The notes under the pieces: model-generated
The model's database searches: none
The model's input: only the letters and a program-made list of their open reading frames with translations
What the model was told of the DNA's origin: nothing
Program-made: the position numbers and the translations under genes
Origin: Dehalococcoidia bacterium
Lineage (GTDB): Bacteria > Chloroflexota > Dehalococcoidia > Lucifugimonadales > SHYT01
Length of the DNA: 54,216 nt
Assembly (NCBI GenBank): GCA_009692665.1
Contig: SHYT01000002.1
Location: forward strand, 120,606-174,821
Direction: 5' to 3'
Shown here: one piece after another, positions 32,096 to 40,847 of the stretch
Position numbering within the stretch: the first letter of the stretch is position 1
Layout: every line of letters starts with the position of its first letter

Positions 32096-32922
32096 TGGTC
32101 CAGCTACAACTACAAACGACACCATCGCAAGCCACCGCCACTAACCAATGGGCCTGGCTGCCGAGCTTGCGTTTAGCGCTGGTCATCTGGCGACGCAATT
32201 GGCACGTCTTTCTCAAGAATGCCTTTACTGATGTGACTGGTCTCGTGATGGAGCCGATCATCACGCTGGGCGCAATTGGCTTTGGACTGGGGCAGTTCGT
32301 GGGCCAGATGCAGGACGGGCAGTCGTATGTCGAGTACGTTGCGCCGGGCATTGCAGCGGGCTACGCCATGTTCAATGCCCTCTTCGACTCTGCGTTCGGC
32401 TTCTACATGCGCATGTCCTCTCAACGCGTGGTCGCGCACATGCTGGAAACGCCCGTTGAGGTGCAAGACTTGGCGCTTGGGGAAATGCTGTGGAGCGGCA
32501 CGCGCGGGATGATAGCCTGCACCATTATACTGACTTTTGCCGCCGCGCTTGGGCTGGTGGCCTCTCCGTGGGCGGTGCTGGTGACGCCGGCAGGATTCCT
32601 TGTTGGTCTGGCGTTCGCAGGTATCGGCATCTCTGCTTCCGCTGCAGCGCGCTCCATGAATAGCGTTACTCTGGTGTTCACGCTCCTGGCTACGCCCATG
32701 TACTTCTTCAGCGGGGTGTTCTTCCCAATCACTTCGCTGCCGGGGTTTGCCCAGCCGCTGGTCTGGGCACTGCCGCTGACCCCTGGCACGTACCTGATAC
32801 GAGGACTTATGCGTGGCGACGTGGGCTGGGAGCATTTGGCCGCGGCACTGTGGCTGGCAGTATTTTCCACAGTTTTCTTCTTCCTGACCCGCTGGCTGCT
32901 GCGGCGTAGGCTCATTAAGTAG
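32095..32922 (+). CDS. ABC-2 type transporter permease
   Basis: 275 residues; the ATG overlaps the stop of the ATPase gene by one base (TGATG), so translation is coupled. It has about six hydrophobic helices, with the DrrB/NodJ-type motif region WHVFLKNAFTDVTGLVMEPIITLGAIGFGLG at the N-terminus and FFSGVFFPITSLPGFAQPLVWALPLTP near residue 205. It ends with basic residues (RRRLIK). Together with the ATPase it forms an exporter. Its stop is only 7 bases from the convergent tgt stop. Confidence 0.92.
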   Translation: MVQLQLQTTPSQATATNQWAWLPSLRLALVIWRRNWHVFLKNAFTDVTGLVMEPIITLGAIGFGLGQFVGQMQDGQSYVEYVAPGIAAGYAMFNALFDSAFGFYMRMSSQRVVAHMLETPVEVQDLALGEMLWSGTRGMIACTIILTFAAALGLVASPWAVLVTPAGFLVGLAFAGIGISASAAARSMNSVTLVFTLLATPMYFFSGVFFPITSLPGFAQPLVWALPLTPGTYLIRGLMRGDVGWEHLAAALWLAVFSTVFFFLTRWLLRRRLIK

Positions 32923-32929
32923 CGGGGCG

Positions 32930-34156
32930 TTACTCGGCGCTGGCGTCCCCCCTGGGCTTTGGCCGCCGCCCACCTTCAAACCGCGTACGCTGCTCCATCC
33001 GCACTTCCTCGTTGGCCGGGACGTACGTGGCCAGGAAGCGGCTGCGGAATTCGTCCATGCGGCGCTGCTGGATTGCCTCGCGCATGTGCTCCATAAGCCG
33101 CTGATAAAACCGCAGGTTGTGGATGGTGGCTAGGCGGTAGGCCAGAAGCTCCTTGGCTTTAAACAAGTGATGGAGATACGCGGCGCTGAACTGCAGACAG
33201 GTGAAGCAGTCGCAGCCGTCCTCTACCGGTCTTTGCCGGGTGCGATAAGGAGCCGTGGTGATGTCCACGCGGCCAGCGGCGGTGTACAGCCCGCCATTGC
33301 GGGCCGTGCGGGTGGGCAGCGCGCAGTCGAACATATCGTACCCGTCAGCAACGCACTCCACTAGGTCTTCCGGGGAGCCGACGCCCATGAGATAGCGCGG
33401 CTTGTCCGGCGGCAGCAGGGGCGCCGCCAAACGGGCGACAGTATAAAAGATCGCCTTAGGCTCGCCGACGGAAACACCGCCGACAGCGTAACCATCAAAG
33501 CCGATCTCCACCAGCTCGCGCACGCACTCCTCTCGCAAGTGGGAGTACTCGCCGCCTTGGACGATGCCGAAGAGCGCTTGGCTGGACTGCTCTACCGGGA
33601 CGTGGGCATTCTTGCAACGCTCGGCCCAACGGAGAGTGCGCTCCATGGCGGCGCGGGTCGCCGGCTCGTAGGAACCGTGAGGAATCAGCTCATCCAGACA
33701 CATGAGGATGTCCACGCCCAGGGCTTCTTGCCGCTCCACTGCTTCCTCTGGGGTCAGCGACAGTTGGGCGCCGTCCACATGCGATGTGAATGACAGGCCG
33801 TCTTCTGTGATTTTGCGCAGCTCGCCCAGAGAAAAGACCTGAAAGCCGCCGGAGTCGGTCAAAATGGGGCCGTGCCATCCCATAAATGCATGCAGGCCGC
33901 CCATCTGCCGGATCAAATCGACACCTGGCCTCAGCGAGAGGTGGTAGGCGTTAGCAAGCAGAATGTGTGTGCCGAGCGCGGCCACGTCCTGCGGCGTGAG
34001 CGCTTTCACCGTACCTTGGGTGGCCACCGGCATGAATGCGGGCGTAGGCACCGCCCCGTGTGCTGTTGTCAGCGTGCCTATCCGCGCCAGCCCGTCGGTT
34101 GCCGATACGACGAATTTCACAGTATCACCGAAGCTATACAGTTTTTGCGCTTGCAT
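32930..34156 (-). CDS. tgt: tRNA-guanine transglycosylase
   Basis: Exchanges guanine-34 for queuine or preQ1 in tRNAs with GUN anticodons. 408 residues: DGLARIGTLTTAHG, TPAFMPVATQGTVKALTP, TDSGGFQVFSLG (active-site Asp), ALFGIVQGG, GYAVGGVSVGE, and CDCFTCLQFSAAYLHHLF, the CxCx2C...H zinc site. ATG 34156 is given; GTG 34120 (VKFVVSATDG) matches the common family N-terminus and is a real alternative, and the frame upstream to 34456 is not supported. A queuosine-precursor transporter is encoded at 41864-42565, so salvage of the base is likely in this organism. Confidence 0.95.
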   Translation of the reverse strand: MQAQKLYSFGDTVKFVVSATDGLARIGTLTTAHGAVPTPAFMPVATQGTVKALTPQDVAALGTHILLANAYHLSLRPGVDLIRQMGGLHAFMGWHGPILTDSGGFQVFSLGELRKITEDGLSFTSHVDGAQLSLTPEEAVERQEALGVDILMCLDELIPHGSYEPATRAAMERTLRWAERCKNAHVPVEQSSQALFGIVQGGEYSHLREECVRELVEIGFDGYAVGGVSVGEPKAIFYTVARLAAPLLPPDKPRYLMGVGSPEDLVECVADGYDMFDCALPTRTARNGGLYTAAGRVDITTAPYRTRQRPVEDGCDCFTCLQFSAAYLHHLFKAKELLAYRLATIHNLRFYQRLMEHMREAIQQRRMDEFRSRFLATYVPANEEVRMEQRTRFEGGRRPKPRGDASAE

Positions 34157-34330
34157 TGTACTTTGTATTACCGCCCGTCGCGTGTTGCCGCGCTGCGTGA
34201 CGCATGGGTCAGGCATCGGCAGGGATGCAAGGAGAACAGATAGTAGGTCAATTTGACATGTGATTATCTGCTCGACGCCGGCAAACATGGGCACCAGGCT
34301 CCTTGCCCCGTTCGCAGTCACCTGTTTTCC

Positions 34331-34364
34331 CCGTTCGTGGTGAGCTTGTCGAATCCATGAACGG
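34331..34364. repeat. REP-like imperfect palindrome
   Basis: CCGTTCGTGG and CCATGAACGG arms flank GAGCTTGTCGA. This matches a dispersed motif of the form GTTCGTGGTGAGCTTGTCGA that I recall between genes in many bacteria. It sits in the gap upstream of tgt and before a small plus-strand gene; no second copy was noticed here. Confidence 0.5.
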
Positions 34365-34543
34365 ACACCACAGGAGAAGGAACGTGTTTCCCAGTTCCGA
34401 TTCTCAAATTGACCCACTACCGGAGAACACGTGCATTCGCAAGTAATGACGGCCATGCCCTAAAATGGCCCCTGATTCCGAGGCAGCACTGCTACCCTAA
34501 AGGCTGGGTATACGTATTCGTTAATAGTAAGGAGGCGGACGAG

Positions 34544-34822
34544 ATGGAGGACCGGCTGGAGGCCACGTGGCAGGCGCTCCAGCGAAACTCGAACGAAGCA
34601 CGGGACGTAAACTTTGCGAGGAAGTTGGAAGCGCTGGACCGGGAATTGCGCTCTCTGAAAATACCGTACGAGGAATGGGAAGTACTGTTCCGTAAGAAGC
34701 TGCTGGTGGAGCGTAGCTGGTTGCGCTCATTGGCTGGCGTCAAGGACTCCGTGCGGGAGGGGAATGGAGAGAAACCCGGACAGCTCACGGGATTCTTTAG
34801 CAGGCGGTTTCGCACCGGGTAG
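34544..34822 (+). CDS. Small charged hypothetical protein
   Basis: 92 residues, not recognised. ATG 34544 follows a strong AAGGAGG with 8-base spacing; the frame extends upstream but without support. The protein is highly charged and probably helical (MEDRLEATWQALQRNS, FARKLEALDRELRSLK), then basic and turn-rich near the end (GFFSRRFRTG). There is no membrane segment or metal motif. It stands alone between tgt and tRNA-Ile. The ribosome binding site and codon pattern make it a credible gene; its function is unknown. Confidence 0.65.
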   Translation: MEDRLEATWQALQRNSNEARDVNFARKLEALDRELRSLKIPYEEWEVLFRKKLLVERSWLRSLAGVKDSVREGNGEKPGQLTGFFSRRFRTG

Positions 34823-35054
34823 GCTTGCCTCCTGAACCTTTTGCCTCCTATGGGCTTGCGGACTAGGACTTGCTCAACCCTTAACAGCGAGAGCTTCTCC
34901 TGGGGAAGGGCCACGTTTACAGCCTACAGGTTACAGGCAAGGCCCTCAGTGATGCGGTGGCTACGTGGGTCGCGTTCACAGTAGGCGCTACAACGCTTAA
35001 CTTGTGCGCCGTTCCAAAGATGTGTTCATTTACCGCAGGGTAGCTGTTTGCTAG

Positions 35055-35131
35055 TGGTGGGCAGTGATGGACTCGAACCATCGACCCCAGTCTTATCAGG
35101 ACTGTGCTCTGACCGCCTGAGCTAACCGCCC
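35055..35131 (-). tRNA. tRNA-Ile (GAT)
   Basis: Read on the minus strand, the acceptor GGGCGGT pairs with ACTGCCC; anticodon stem CAGTC/GACTG, loop CTGATAA, anticodon GAT; T arm GATGG-TTCGAGT-CCATC. CCA is encoded (35055-35057). No rRNA genes are nearby, although this tRNA often sits in rRNA operons. Confidence 0.95.
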
Positions 35132-35346
35132 ACAAAGGAACACAGAGGACAACGAAGGGAAGAGGGCAATGATGGCTCCCGAGTTGAGCTATGAGGCAGT
35201 ATAGCCGCGCAGAGGTAAATCCGCAAGGCGCACCGGCTGCCTGCCAGCCTTTCACTGTCCTTGACATAGGTCGCTCTACGAGCCTACGATGCGGTGCATT
35301 TGTGCGGCAATGTCCAATAGGACAGGCCTTGAAGAGGAGAGGGTAC

Positions 35347-35823
35347 ATGGACCCAAACATAAAGAAAAAGGTGCTTCGCCAGATAACGTATGGCATGTAC
35401 GTCATGACCGCCAAAGAAGGCGACAAAGTCGGCGCGGGTACAGTCAATTGGCTGTCTCAGGCGTCGTTCACGCCTCCCCTCATTATGGCTGCGGTGAAGG
35501 CTGATAGCAGTGTGAACGAGGTGCTCCGCACGTCTGGCACGTTTGTGGTTAACGTGCTCTCCGCATCCCAGAAGCAGATTGCGGAGGACTTCTTCCGGCC
35601 CACGAAGGTGGAGGGAGCGAAGCTCTCGGGCCACGCATTCAAGCCCGGCACTTCGGGCTCGCCGGTGCTTGACGAGGCGTACTGCGCATTTGAGTGCAAA
35701 GTGACGGACATGATTGCAAAGGGCGATCACACGGTCTACGTGGCTGAGGTCACTGAAGTGCACCAGAAGCGCGACGACAAGCCTCTGGAAATGTGGGACA
35801 CCGGCTGGTTCTACGGCGGCTAG
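35347..35823 (+). CDS. Flavin-reductase-like FMN-binding protein
   Basis: 158 residues. ATG 35347 follows GGAGAGGGTAC; the open frame reaches 35191 but that part is not protein-like. The sequence fits the split-barrel flavin reductase domain (HpaC/FlaRed type): KVLRQITYGMYVMTAKEGDK, NWLSQASFTPPLIMAAVKADS (the flavin-contact segment), TFVVNVLSASQKQIAEDFF and YCAFECKVTDMIAKGDHTVYVAEV. Such proteins reduce FMN or act as NAD(P)H:flavin reductases for a monooxygenase; the partner is not in view. The gcv operon begins about 140 bases downstream on the same strand. Confidence 0.87.
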   Translation: MDPNIKKKVLRQITYGMYVMTAKEGDKVGAGTVNWLSQASFTPPLIMAAVKADSSVNEVLRTSGTFVVNVLSASQKQIAEDFFRPTKVEGAKLSGHAFKPGTSGSPVLDEAYCAFECKVTDMIAKGDHTVYVAEVTEVHQKRDDKPLEMWDTGWFYGG

Positions 35824-35961
35824 GCAGGGTTCGACCCGCACCTTCCCGGGGCATCAGGCCCCGCAAAGGTTACGGGTTTAGCCTCCAGCGTCGCACGGCG
35901 CGGGGACTGATAATAGGGACACAGCGGCTTTCCTAAAATGCTTGCTGGTGAGAGGGGCACG

Positions 35962-37164
35962 GTGACGCAGCACGCGGCAGAGATACTCGGGCGCACTGCG
36001 CTGTACCAGGCGCATCTTGGCCTGCACGCGCGAATGGTGCCGTTTGGGGGCTGGGAGATGCCCGTGCAATACCCCACAGGCATTCTAGCCGAAGCCCGAG
36101 CCGTCCGCGCTAACGTGGGCATGTTTGATGTGTCGCACATGGGCCGGCTGTACATCAGCGGCGACGGAGCAGCGGACTTTCTCCAGCGTGTGCTCACTGC
36201 CGACGTTCGCGCTCTCAGGCATGGCAGAGCGAAGTACGGCTTTGTGCTGAATGAGCAGGGTGGGATTATTGATGACATCATCATTTCCAACGCGGAAGGG
36301 CTGGATATTGGCCGTCACCGGCTGAAGTACCTACTGGTCTGCAACGCGGGCAATCGCTCGGCAGTGGTGCTGTGGCTGCATCGTTGGCTGGCGCAGTTCC
36401 CAGACGTCACGATCCATGATGATACTGAGGCGACGGTGATGATCGCGGTGCAGGGGCCTCAGGCCATTGCGCTTGCGAATGTTCTGGCGGGCGGTGGCGC
36501 CATTAGTGGCTATGACACTGGCGTGCTCCCATCTACCCTGCGACCGTTTGCGCTGACCTACATCCGTGAGAACGCCATGCAACCGAACCTCATGCCCCAG
36601 CCGACTGCTGGCGTGTTGTCCAGAACGGGGTACACTGGCGAAGACGGGTTTGAAGCCATGCTACCCGTGCCACAAGGCATTCGCATGTGGCACCTGCTGA
36701 AGGAGCGCGGCGTTGTGCCGTGCGGCCTAGGCGCACGCGACGTACTGCGGCTGGAGGCAGCGCTCCCACTGCACGGCCATGATATTGACCCGGCGACCAC
36801 GCCGATTGAAGCGGGCCTAGAGCGTTTTCTCCAGGAAACGAATACGGAGTTCATCGGGAAGGAAGCGCTGCAAACGCAGAAGGAGCGCGGCGTCCAGCGG
36901 AAGCTGGTTGGCTTCCGTACGCTGGAGGGCGGGATTCCACGGCAGGGGTACGCACTGCTGGGGACGGATGGCGCGACAATTGGCGCGGTCACGAGCGGCG
37001 GCGTATCGCCAACGCTGGATGCGGATATTGGCATGGGGTATGTAAAGGCGTCCAGCGCAAATATAGGCAACCGCATCGCAGTGGACATTCGAGGGCGAAA
37101 GGTGCCGGCGGAGATTGTTCCACTCCCCTTTTATTCACGCAAGGCACCACAAAAAGAGCCTTAA
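35962..37164 (+). CDS. gcvT: Glycine cleavage T-protein (aminomethyltransferase)
   Basis: Transfers the methylene of the aminomethyl-lipoyl H-protein to tetrahydrofolate, releasing ammonia. About 400 residues: FGGWEMPVQYPTGILAEARAVR near the N-terminus, MFDVSHMGRLYISG (folate site region), TADV, GYTGEDGFEAM, CGLGARDVLRLEAALPLHGHDIDP, and the C-terminal SPTLDADIGMGYV. I prefer GTG 35962, preceded by GAGAGGGG; ATG 35938 in frame is possible but has no ribosome binding site. It is the first gene of gcvT-H-PA-PB. No glycine riboswitch is visible upstream. Confidence 0.94.
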   Translation: MTQHAAEILGRTALYQAHLGLHARMVPFGGWEMPVQYPTGILAEARAVRANVGMFDVSHMGRLYISGDGAADFLQRVLTADVRALRHGRAKYGFVLNEQGGIIDDIIISNAEGLDIGRHRLKYLLVCNAGNRSAVVLWLHRWLAQFPDVTIHDDTEATVMIAVQGPQAIALANVLAGGGAISGYDTGVLPSTLRPFALTYIRENAMQPNLMPQPTAGVLSRTGYTGEDGFEAMLPVPQGIRMWHLLKERGVVPCGLGARDVLRLEAALPLHGHDIDPATTPIEAGLERFLQETNTEFIGKEALQTQKERGVQRKLVGFRTLEGGIPRQGYALLGTDGATIGAVTSGGVSPTLDADIGMGYVKASSANIGNRIAVDIRGRKVPAEIVPLPFYSRKAPQKEP

Positions 37165-37179
37165 GTCCAGGAGGGACCA

Positions 37180-37587
37180 GTGGCGAGCAGCCCACGCGAC
37201 TTGCATTATTCCAAAGAACACGAATGGGTCAAGATCGAGCCGGATGGCACGGCGCTCATAGGCATTACGTTCTTCGCGCAGGACCAGCTTGGCGACGTGG
37301 TGTACGTGGTGATGCCGAAGGTTGGCACCAAGGTCAAGCAGTTCGCCAAGCTCGGCGAGGTAGAGTCTGTGAAAGCTGTATCTGACATCTTCTCGCCTAT
37401 TGGCGGCGAGGTGATAGCGGTGAACGACCAAGTGACCGCAAAGCCTGAGACTGTGAACGCAGACCCGTATGGCAAGGCGTGGTTGGTCCGCGTCAAGCCG
37501 TCTAATCCCGGCGAAACGCGCGCGCTCCTCTCCGGCGAACAGTATGATGCGTTCCTGGCGTCCGACGCTGCGGAGAAGGGCCACTAA
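37180..37587 (+). CDS. gcvH: Glycine cleavage H-protein
   Basis: 135-residue lipoyl carrier that shuttles the aminomethyl group between the P, T and L proteins. It contains HEHEWV-like HYSKEHEWVKIEPDG at the N-terminus, GITFFAQDQLGDVVYVVMPKVG, and LGEVESVKAVSDIFSP, where the Lys in ESVKA is the lipoylation site. The C-terminal NADPYGKAWLVRVKPSN is typical. It starts with GTG at 37180 behind AGGAGGGA. Its stop overlaps the gcvPA ATG by one base (TAATG), so the two are translationally coupled. Confidence 0.97.
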   Translation: MASSPRDLHYSKEHEWVKIEPDGTALIGITFFAQDQLGDVVYVVMPKVGTKVKQFAKLGEVESVKAVSDIFSPIGGEVIAVNDQVTAKPETVNADPYGKAWLVRVKPSNPGETRALLSGEQYDAFLASDAAEKGH

Positions 37588-38915
37588 TGTCCTTCCGACA
37601 CCAATACTTACCCCACACAGATGCCCAGCGCGCCGAAATGCTTGCGAAGGTTGGCGTTCCTTCTGAAGAATTCCTTTTTCGGGATATTCCCGAGAAGTTC
37701 CGCAATCCCAAGATGACCTTGCCGCCGGCGCTCACTGAGATGGATCTGGTGCAAGAGCTGCGCACGCTAGCCTCCAAAAATGTGGTGCCTGGTGAGTACG
37801 CCAGCTTCCTGGGCGCGGGCGCATCCCGCCATTTCGTGCCCAGCGTGGTGGGTGCGCTTATTTCCCGCGGCGAATTTCTAACACCGTACACTCCGTACCA
37901 GCCTGAGGTGAGCCAGGGAACGCTCCAGGCCACCTACGAGTTTCAGTCGCTCGTGTGCTTACTGACCGGCATGGAGGTTGCGAACGCGGGCATGTACGAA
38001 GGCGCAAGCTCGCTGGCGGAGTCGGCGCTCATGGCGTGCCGGCTTGCCAACCGCTACACCGTCTTGATGCTGGACACCGTCAATCCGCACTACCGCGAGG
38101 TGGTGCGCACGTACACGGAGCCACAGGGCATACGGTTGGAGGTAGTTTCCGCGGACCACCTTTCGCTCCATGAGGACTACGCCTGTCTGCTTGTGCAATC
38201 ACCCAACTTCTTCGGGTCGCTGGAAGATTTGGCCAAACTACGGCAAGAGACAGCAGCCAAGGGCATGCTTCTCGTCGTGGCGTCTGACTTGGTGCCACTG
38301 GCGATGCTAAAGCCGCCGGGTGAGTTCGGCGCGGACATTGTGGTGGGCGAGTGTCAGCCCGCGGGCATCAATAGCAGCTTTGGCGGGCCGTACGTGGGGT
38401 ACTTCACGTGTAAGGAGCAGTTCATCCGGCAGATGCCGGGGCGCATTGTCGGCAAGACTGTGGACACGCAGGGTCGTACCGCCTACGTCCTCACGCTCCA
38501 GACACGCGAGCAACACATCCGCCGCGAACGGGCGACCTCCAACATCTGCACATCGGAAGCGCTCATTGCCACCTCCATGACCATTTACCTGGCAACGATG
38601 GGGAAGCAGGGATTTCGCCAAGTGGCTGAGCAGTGCTACCACAAGGCGCACTATGCCGCCTCAAAGCTAGCGGCTGTCCCCGGCTTCTCGCTGGTGCCGA
38701 GCGGAACGGGCGTGTTTTTCAACGAGTTTGTAGTGCGCTGCCCCCTTCCGCCTGCGGAGCTGAACCGGCAGTTGCTGCGGAACCGCATCCTGGGTGGGCT
38801 GGATGTGAGTGACCAGGTTCCGAACGGAATGCTAGTCTGCGTGACTGAGGTGAACTCCAAAGCTGAGATCGACACGTTCGTTAAAGCGGCCTCCTCAGCG
38901 GGAGCGCACCGATGA
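37587..38915 (+). CDS. gcvPA: Glycine dehydrogenase (decarboxylating) subunit 1
   Basis: The N-terminal half of P-protein as a separate 442-residue subunit. PHTDAQRAEML opens it, followed by FLGAGASRHFVPSVV, TPYTPYQPEVSQGTLQATYEFQSLVC, the segment GMYEGASSLAESALMA, and GKTVDTQGRTAYVLTLQTREQHIRRERATSN in small pieces. It has the aminotransferase fold but lacks the PLP lysine, which is on the partner. With GcvPB it decarboxylates glycine and loads the H-protein. It overlaps gcvPB by 4 bases (ATGA). Confidence 0.96.
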   Translation: MSFRHQYLPHTDAQRAEMLAKVGVPSEEFLFRDIPEKFRNPKMTLPPALTEMDLVQELRTLASKNVVPGEYASFLGAGASRHFVPSVVGALISRGEFLTPYTPYQPEVSQGTLQATYEFQSLVCLLTGMEVANAGMYEGASSLAESALMACRLANRYTVLMLDTVNPHYREVVRTYTEPQGIRLEVVSADHLSLHEDYACLLVQSPNFFGSLEDLAKLRQETAAKGMLLVVASDLVPLAMLKPPGEFGADIVVGECQPAGINSSFGGPYVGYFTCKEQFIRQMPGRIVGKTVDTQGRTAYVLTLQTREQHIRRERATSNICTSEALIATSMTIYLATMGKQGFRQVAEQCYHKAHYAASKLAAVPGFSLVPSGTGVFFNEFVVRCPLPPAELNRQLLRNRILGGLDVSDQVPNGMLVCVTEVNSKAEIDTFVKAASSAGAHR

Positions 38916-40384
38916 CATCACAGAGAATTGACGAGCGCGATAATCGGCTCTTGATGGATCGCAGCGCGCCGGGGCGTATCGGGGCCAAACTGCCGCCGCT
39001 TGACGTGCCTGCCCAGCCCCTGCCACCGCAGTCTGTCCTGCGGGCGGACTTGCCGCTGCCGGAGCTGTCTGAACTTGATGTGGTGCGGTACTTCACGAGG
39101 CTCTCTCAAGAGAACTTTGCGGTTGACTTGAACTTCTACCCGCTGGGATCGTGCACTATGAAATACAACCCCAAGGTCAACGAGGTCACCGCAGCCATGC
39201 CAGGCTTCTCTGCCATCCATCCCATGCAGCCAGCGGAGACAGTGCAGGGCGCGCTAGAGTTGCTGTATCAACTGCAGGGAATTCTCACAGAGGTGACCGG
39301 CACTGCAGGTGTCAGCCTGGCGACCATTGCAGGGGCGCATGGTGAACTGGCGGGCGTGCTGATGATCCGTGCATACCATATGGCGCGCAACGATACGAAG
39401 CGCAAGGTTGTACTCATTCCAGACAGCGCGCACGGCACCAACCCCGCGTCTGCGGCGATGGCTGGATTTCAGGTGGTAACGATTCCGTCGGACAAGAACG
39501 GCAATCTGGACGTGGAAGTGCTCCGCAAGGCGGCCAACAATGAGTTGGCTGGCGCGATGATTACTATGCCCAGCACGCTTGGTCTCTTTGACCCAAACAT
39601 CGTGGAGATATGCGACATCATCCACAAGGCGGGCGGCCTGGTGTACGGCGATGGGGCGAACATGAACGCGCTGCTCGGTCGGGTAAAGCTCGGCCAGGTC
39701 GGCTTTGACGTGGTGCATTTGAACCTGCACAAGACGTTCAGCACACCTCATGGAGGAGGCGGGCCTGGCGCCGGCCCTGTGTGTGTGTCTGAACGACTAT
39801 TACCGCATTTGCCTACACCGGTCGTTGAATACCGGCTTGGGGGCAAACCTGAATACATCCTCGGCAGGCCGCCCAAAACGATTGGCAAGATGGCGGCATT
39901 CCACGGCAACTTTGGGGTGCTGGTGCGCGCTTATACCTTCGCCCGTGCCCTTGGCTCAGACGGGCTGAAGCAGGTGAGCGGTGATGCGGTCCTCTCTGCC
40001 AACTATATCCAGGCGTCGCTGCGCGATCTCTATGACTTGTCATATGACCGCAGGTGCATGCACGAGGTTGTGTTCTCTGCCCGGCGGCAGAAGGCGCAGG
40101 GGGTCAAAGCGCTGGATGTCGCCAAGCGGCTCCTGGACTTTGGCATCCACGCGCCCACTATGTACTTCCCGCTCATTGTGGAAGAGGCACTCATGGTGGA
40201 GCCCACGGAGTCCGAGAGCAAGGAAACGCTGGACCGGTTTATCCAGGTGATGCGGCAGATTGCGCAGGAATCCAAAGACACGCCACAGGTTCTGAGAGAG
40301 GCGCCGCACCACTCACCGGTTTCGCGAGTGGATGAGACACGTGCCGCGCGGCAGCCGGACTTGCGGTGGAAGCCAAAGCGCTAG
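38912..40384 (+). CDS. gcvPB: Glycine dehydrogenase (decarboxylating) subunit 2
   Basis: 490 residues, the PLP-bearing half of P-protein. FYPLGSCTMKYNPKVNE at about 77-93, GAHGELAG, DSAHGTNPASAAMAGF, GDGANMNALLG and NLHKTFSTPHGGGGPG, with the PLP Lys in HKT. The C-terminal domain holds APTMYFPLIVEEALMVEPTE, the typical end of this subunit. The final 25 residues (HSPVSRVDETRAARQPDLRW) are also family-like. No lpd (L-protein) gene follows; the dihydrolipoyl dehydrogenase must be shared from elsewhere. It is convergent with the next gene. Confidence 0.96.
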   Translation: MTSQRIDERDNRLLMDRSAPGRIGAKLPPLDVPAQPLPPQSVLRADLPLPELSELDVVRYFTRLSQENFAVDLNFYPLGSCTMKYNPKVNEVTAAMPGFSAIHPMQPAETVQGALELLYQLQGILTEVTGTAGVSLATIAGAHGELAGVLMIRAYHMARNDTKRKVVLIPDSAHGTNPASAAMAGFQVVTIPSDKNGNLDVEVLRKAANNELAGAMITMPSTLGLFDPNIVEICDIIHKAGGLVYGDGANMNALLGRVKLGQVGFDVVHLNLHKTFSTPHGGGGPGAGPVCVSERLLPHLPTPVVEYRLGGKPEYILGRPPKTIGKMAAFHGNFGVLVRAYTFARALGSDGLKQVSGDAVLSANYIQASLRDLYDLSYDRRCMHEVVFSARRQKAQGVKALDVAKRLLDFGIHAPTMYFPLIVEEALMVEPTESESKETLDRFIQVMRQIAQESKDTPQVLREAPHHSPVSRVDETRAARQPDLRWKPKR

Positions 40385-40404
40385 ATGCGCTCCGCCAAAC
40401 GCGC

Positions 40405-40734
40405 TCAAGCCGAGTACGGACAGTCGTGCACAATTGCGGCATGCTCATCAGGAAAGCTCCGCATGAAAACTCGATGGGCCGAGTTGCCACCCCAATCAAT
40501 GCCGCGTTCAGACAACAAGTCACTCCAGAAACCACGCCTATTCGGATCTCTCTGAGGTTGAGAAGCGTGGATTTCCTGCGGCACATTTCTTGCTTCTGGG
40601 GGAGCTATTCCACGGCCCCGTAAGTAGGCTTCGGCAGCATTTAGCACGAGATCTAAAGCATCATCCGCCGTGTCCACAATTGGACGGGCCCACGCCTGCA
40701 ATCGACCAAAACTGTTTTTAGATATCTTGATCAC
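40405..40734 (-). CDS. Small hypothetical protein
   Basis: 109 residues, not firmly recognised. The start is GTG 40734 with only a distant GAGGAAAT upstream, so the start is uncertain. The N-terminal part (VIKISKNSFGRLQAWARPIVDTADDALDLVL) resembles the short N-terminal segment found on SeqA-like and some restriction-associated proteins, which folds with ribbon-helix-helix-like dimers; this is a weak resemblance. The rest (PPEARNVPQEIHAS, GFWSDLLSERGIDWGGN) looks like part of a longer protein, perhaps a truncated one. It is convergent with gcvPB and lies 113 bases before the DUF1835 gene's stop. Confidence 0.4.
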   Translation of the reverse strand: MIKISKNSFGRLQAWARPIVDTADDALDLVLNAAEAYLRGRGIAPPEARNVPQEIHASQPQRDPNRRGFWSDLLSERGIDWGGNSAHRVFMRSFPDEHAAIVHDCPYSA

Positions 40735-40847
40735 AGGCGGTATATTTCCTCTTCGTCTGTTATTTGTTACAACAGCGTTCTAGCAGCTAACATATGCTTG
40801 TCAAGACTCAAGCAGAGCAATCTCGTCGGAAGTGGGCGAGAGCGCAA

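Noticed and set aside
32173-32979. 268-codon minus-strand frame opposite the ABC permease
   Set aside because: It is antisense to a clear membrane protein, and its Arg/Gln/His-rich composition is typical of a shadow frame.
34917-35447. 176-codon minus-strand frame
   Set aside because: It runs through tRNA-Ile and into the flavin reductase gene on the other strand, and the protein has no family features.
35824-35961. Possible glycine or folate riboswitch before gcvT
   Set aside because: Only a short CGGGGC/GCCCCG hairpin is present. The conserved core sequences of either riboswitch were not found.
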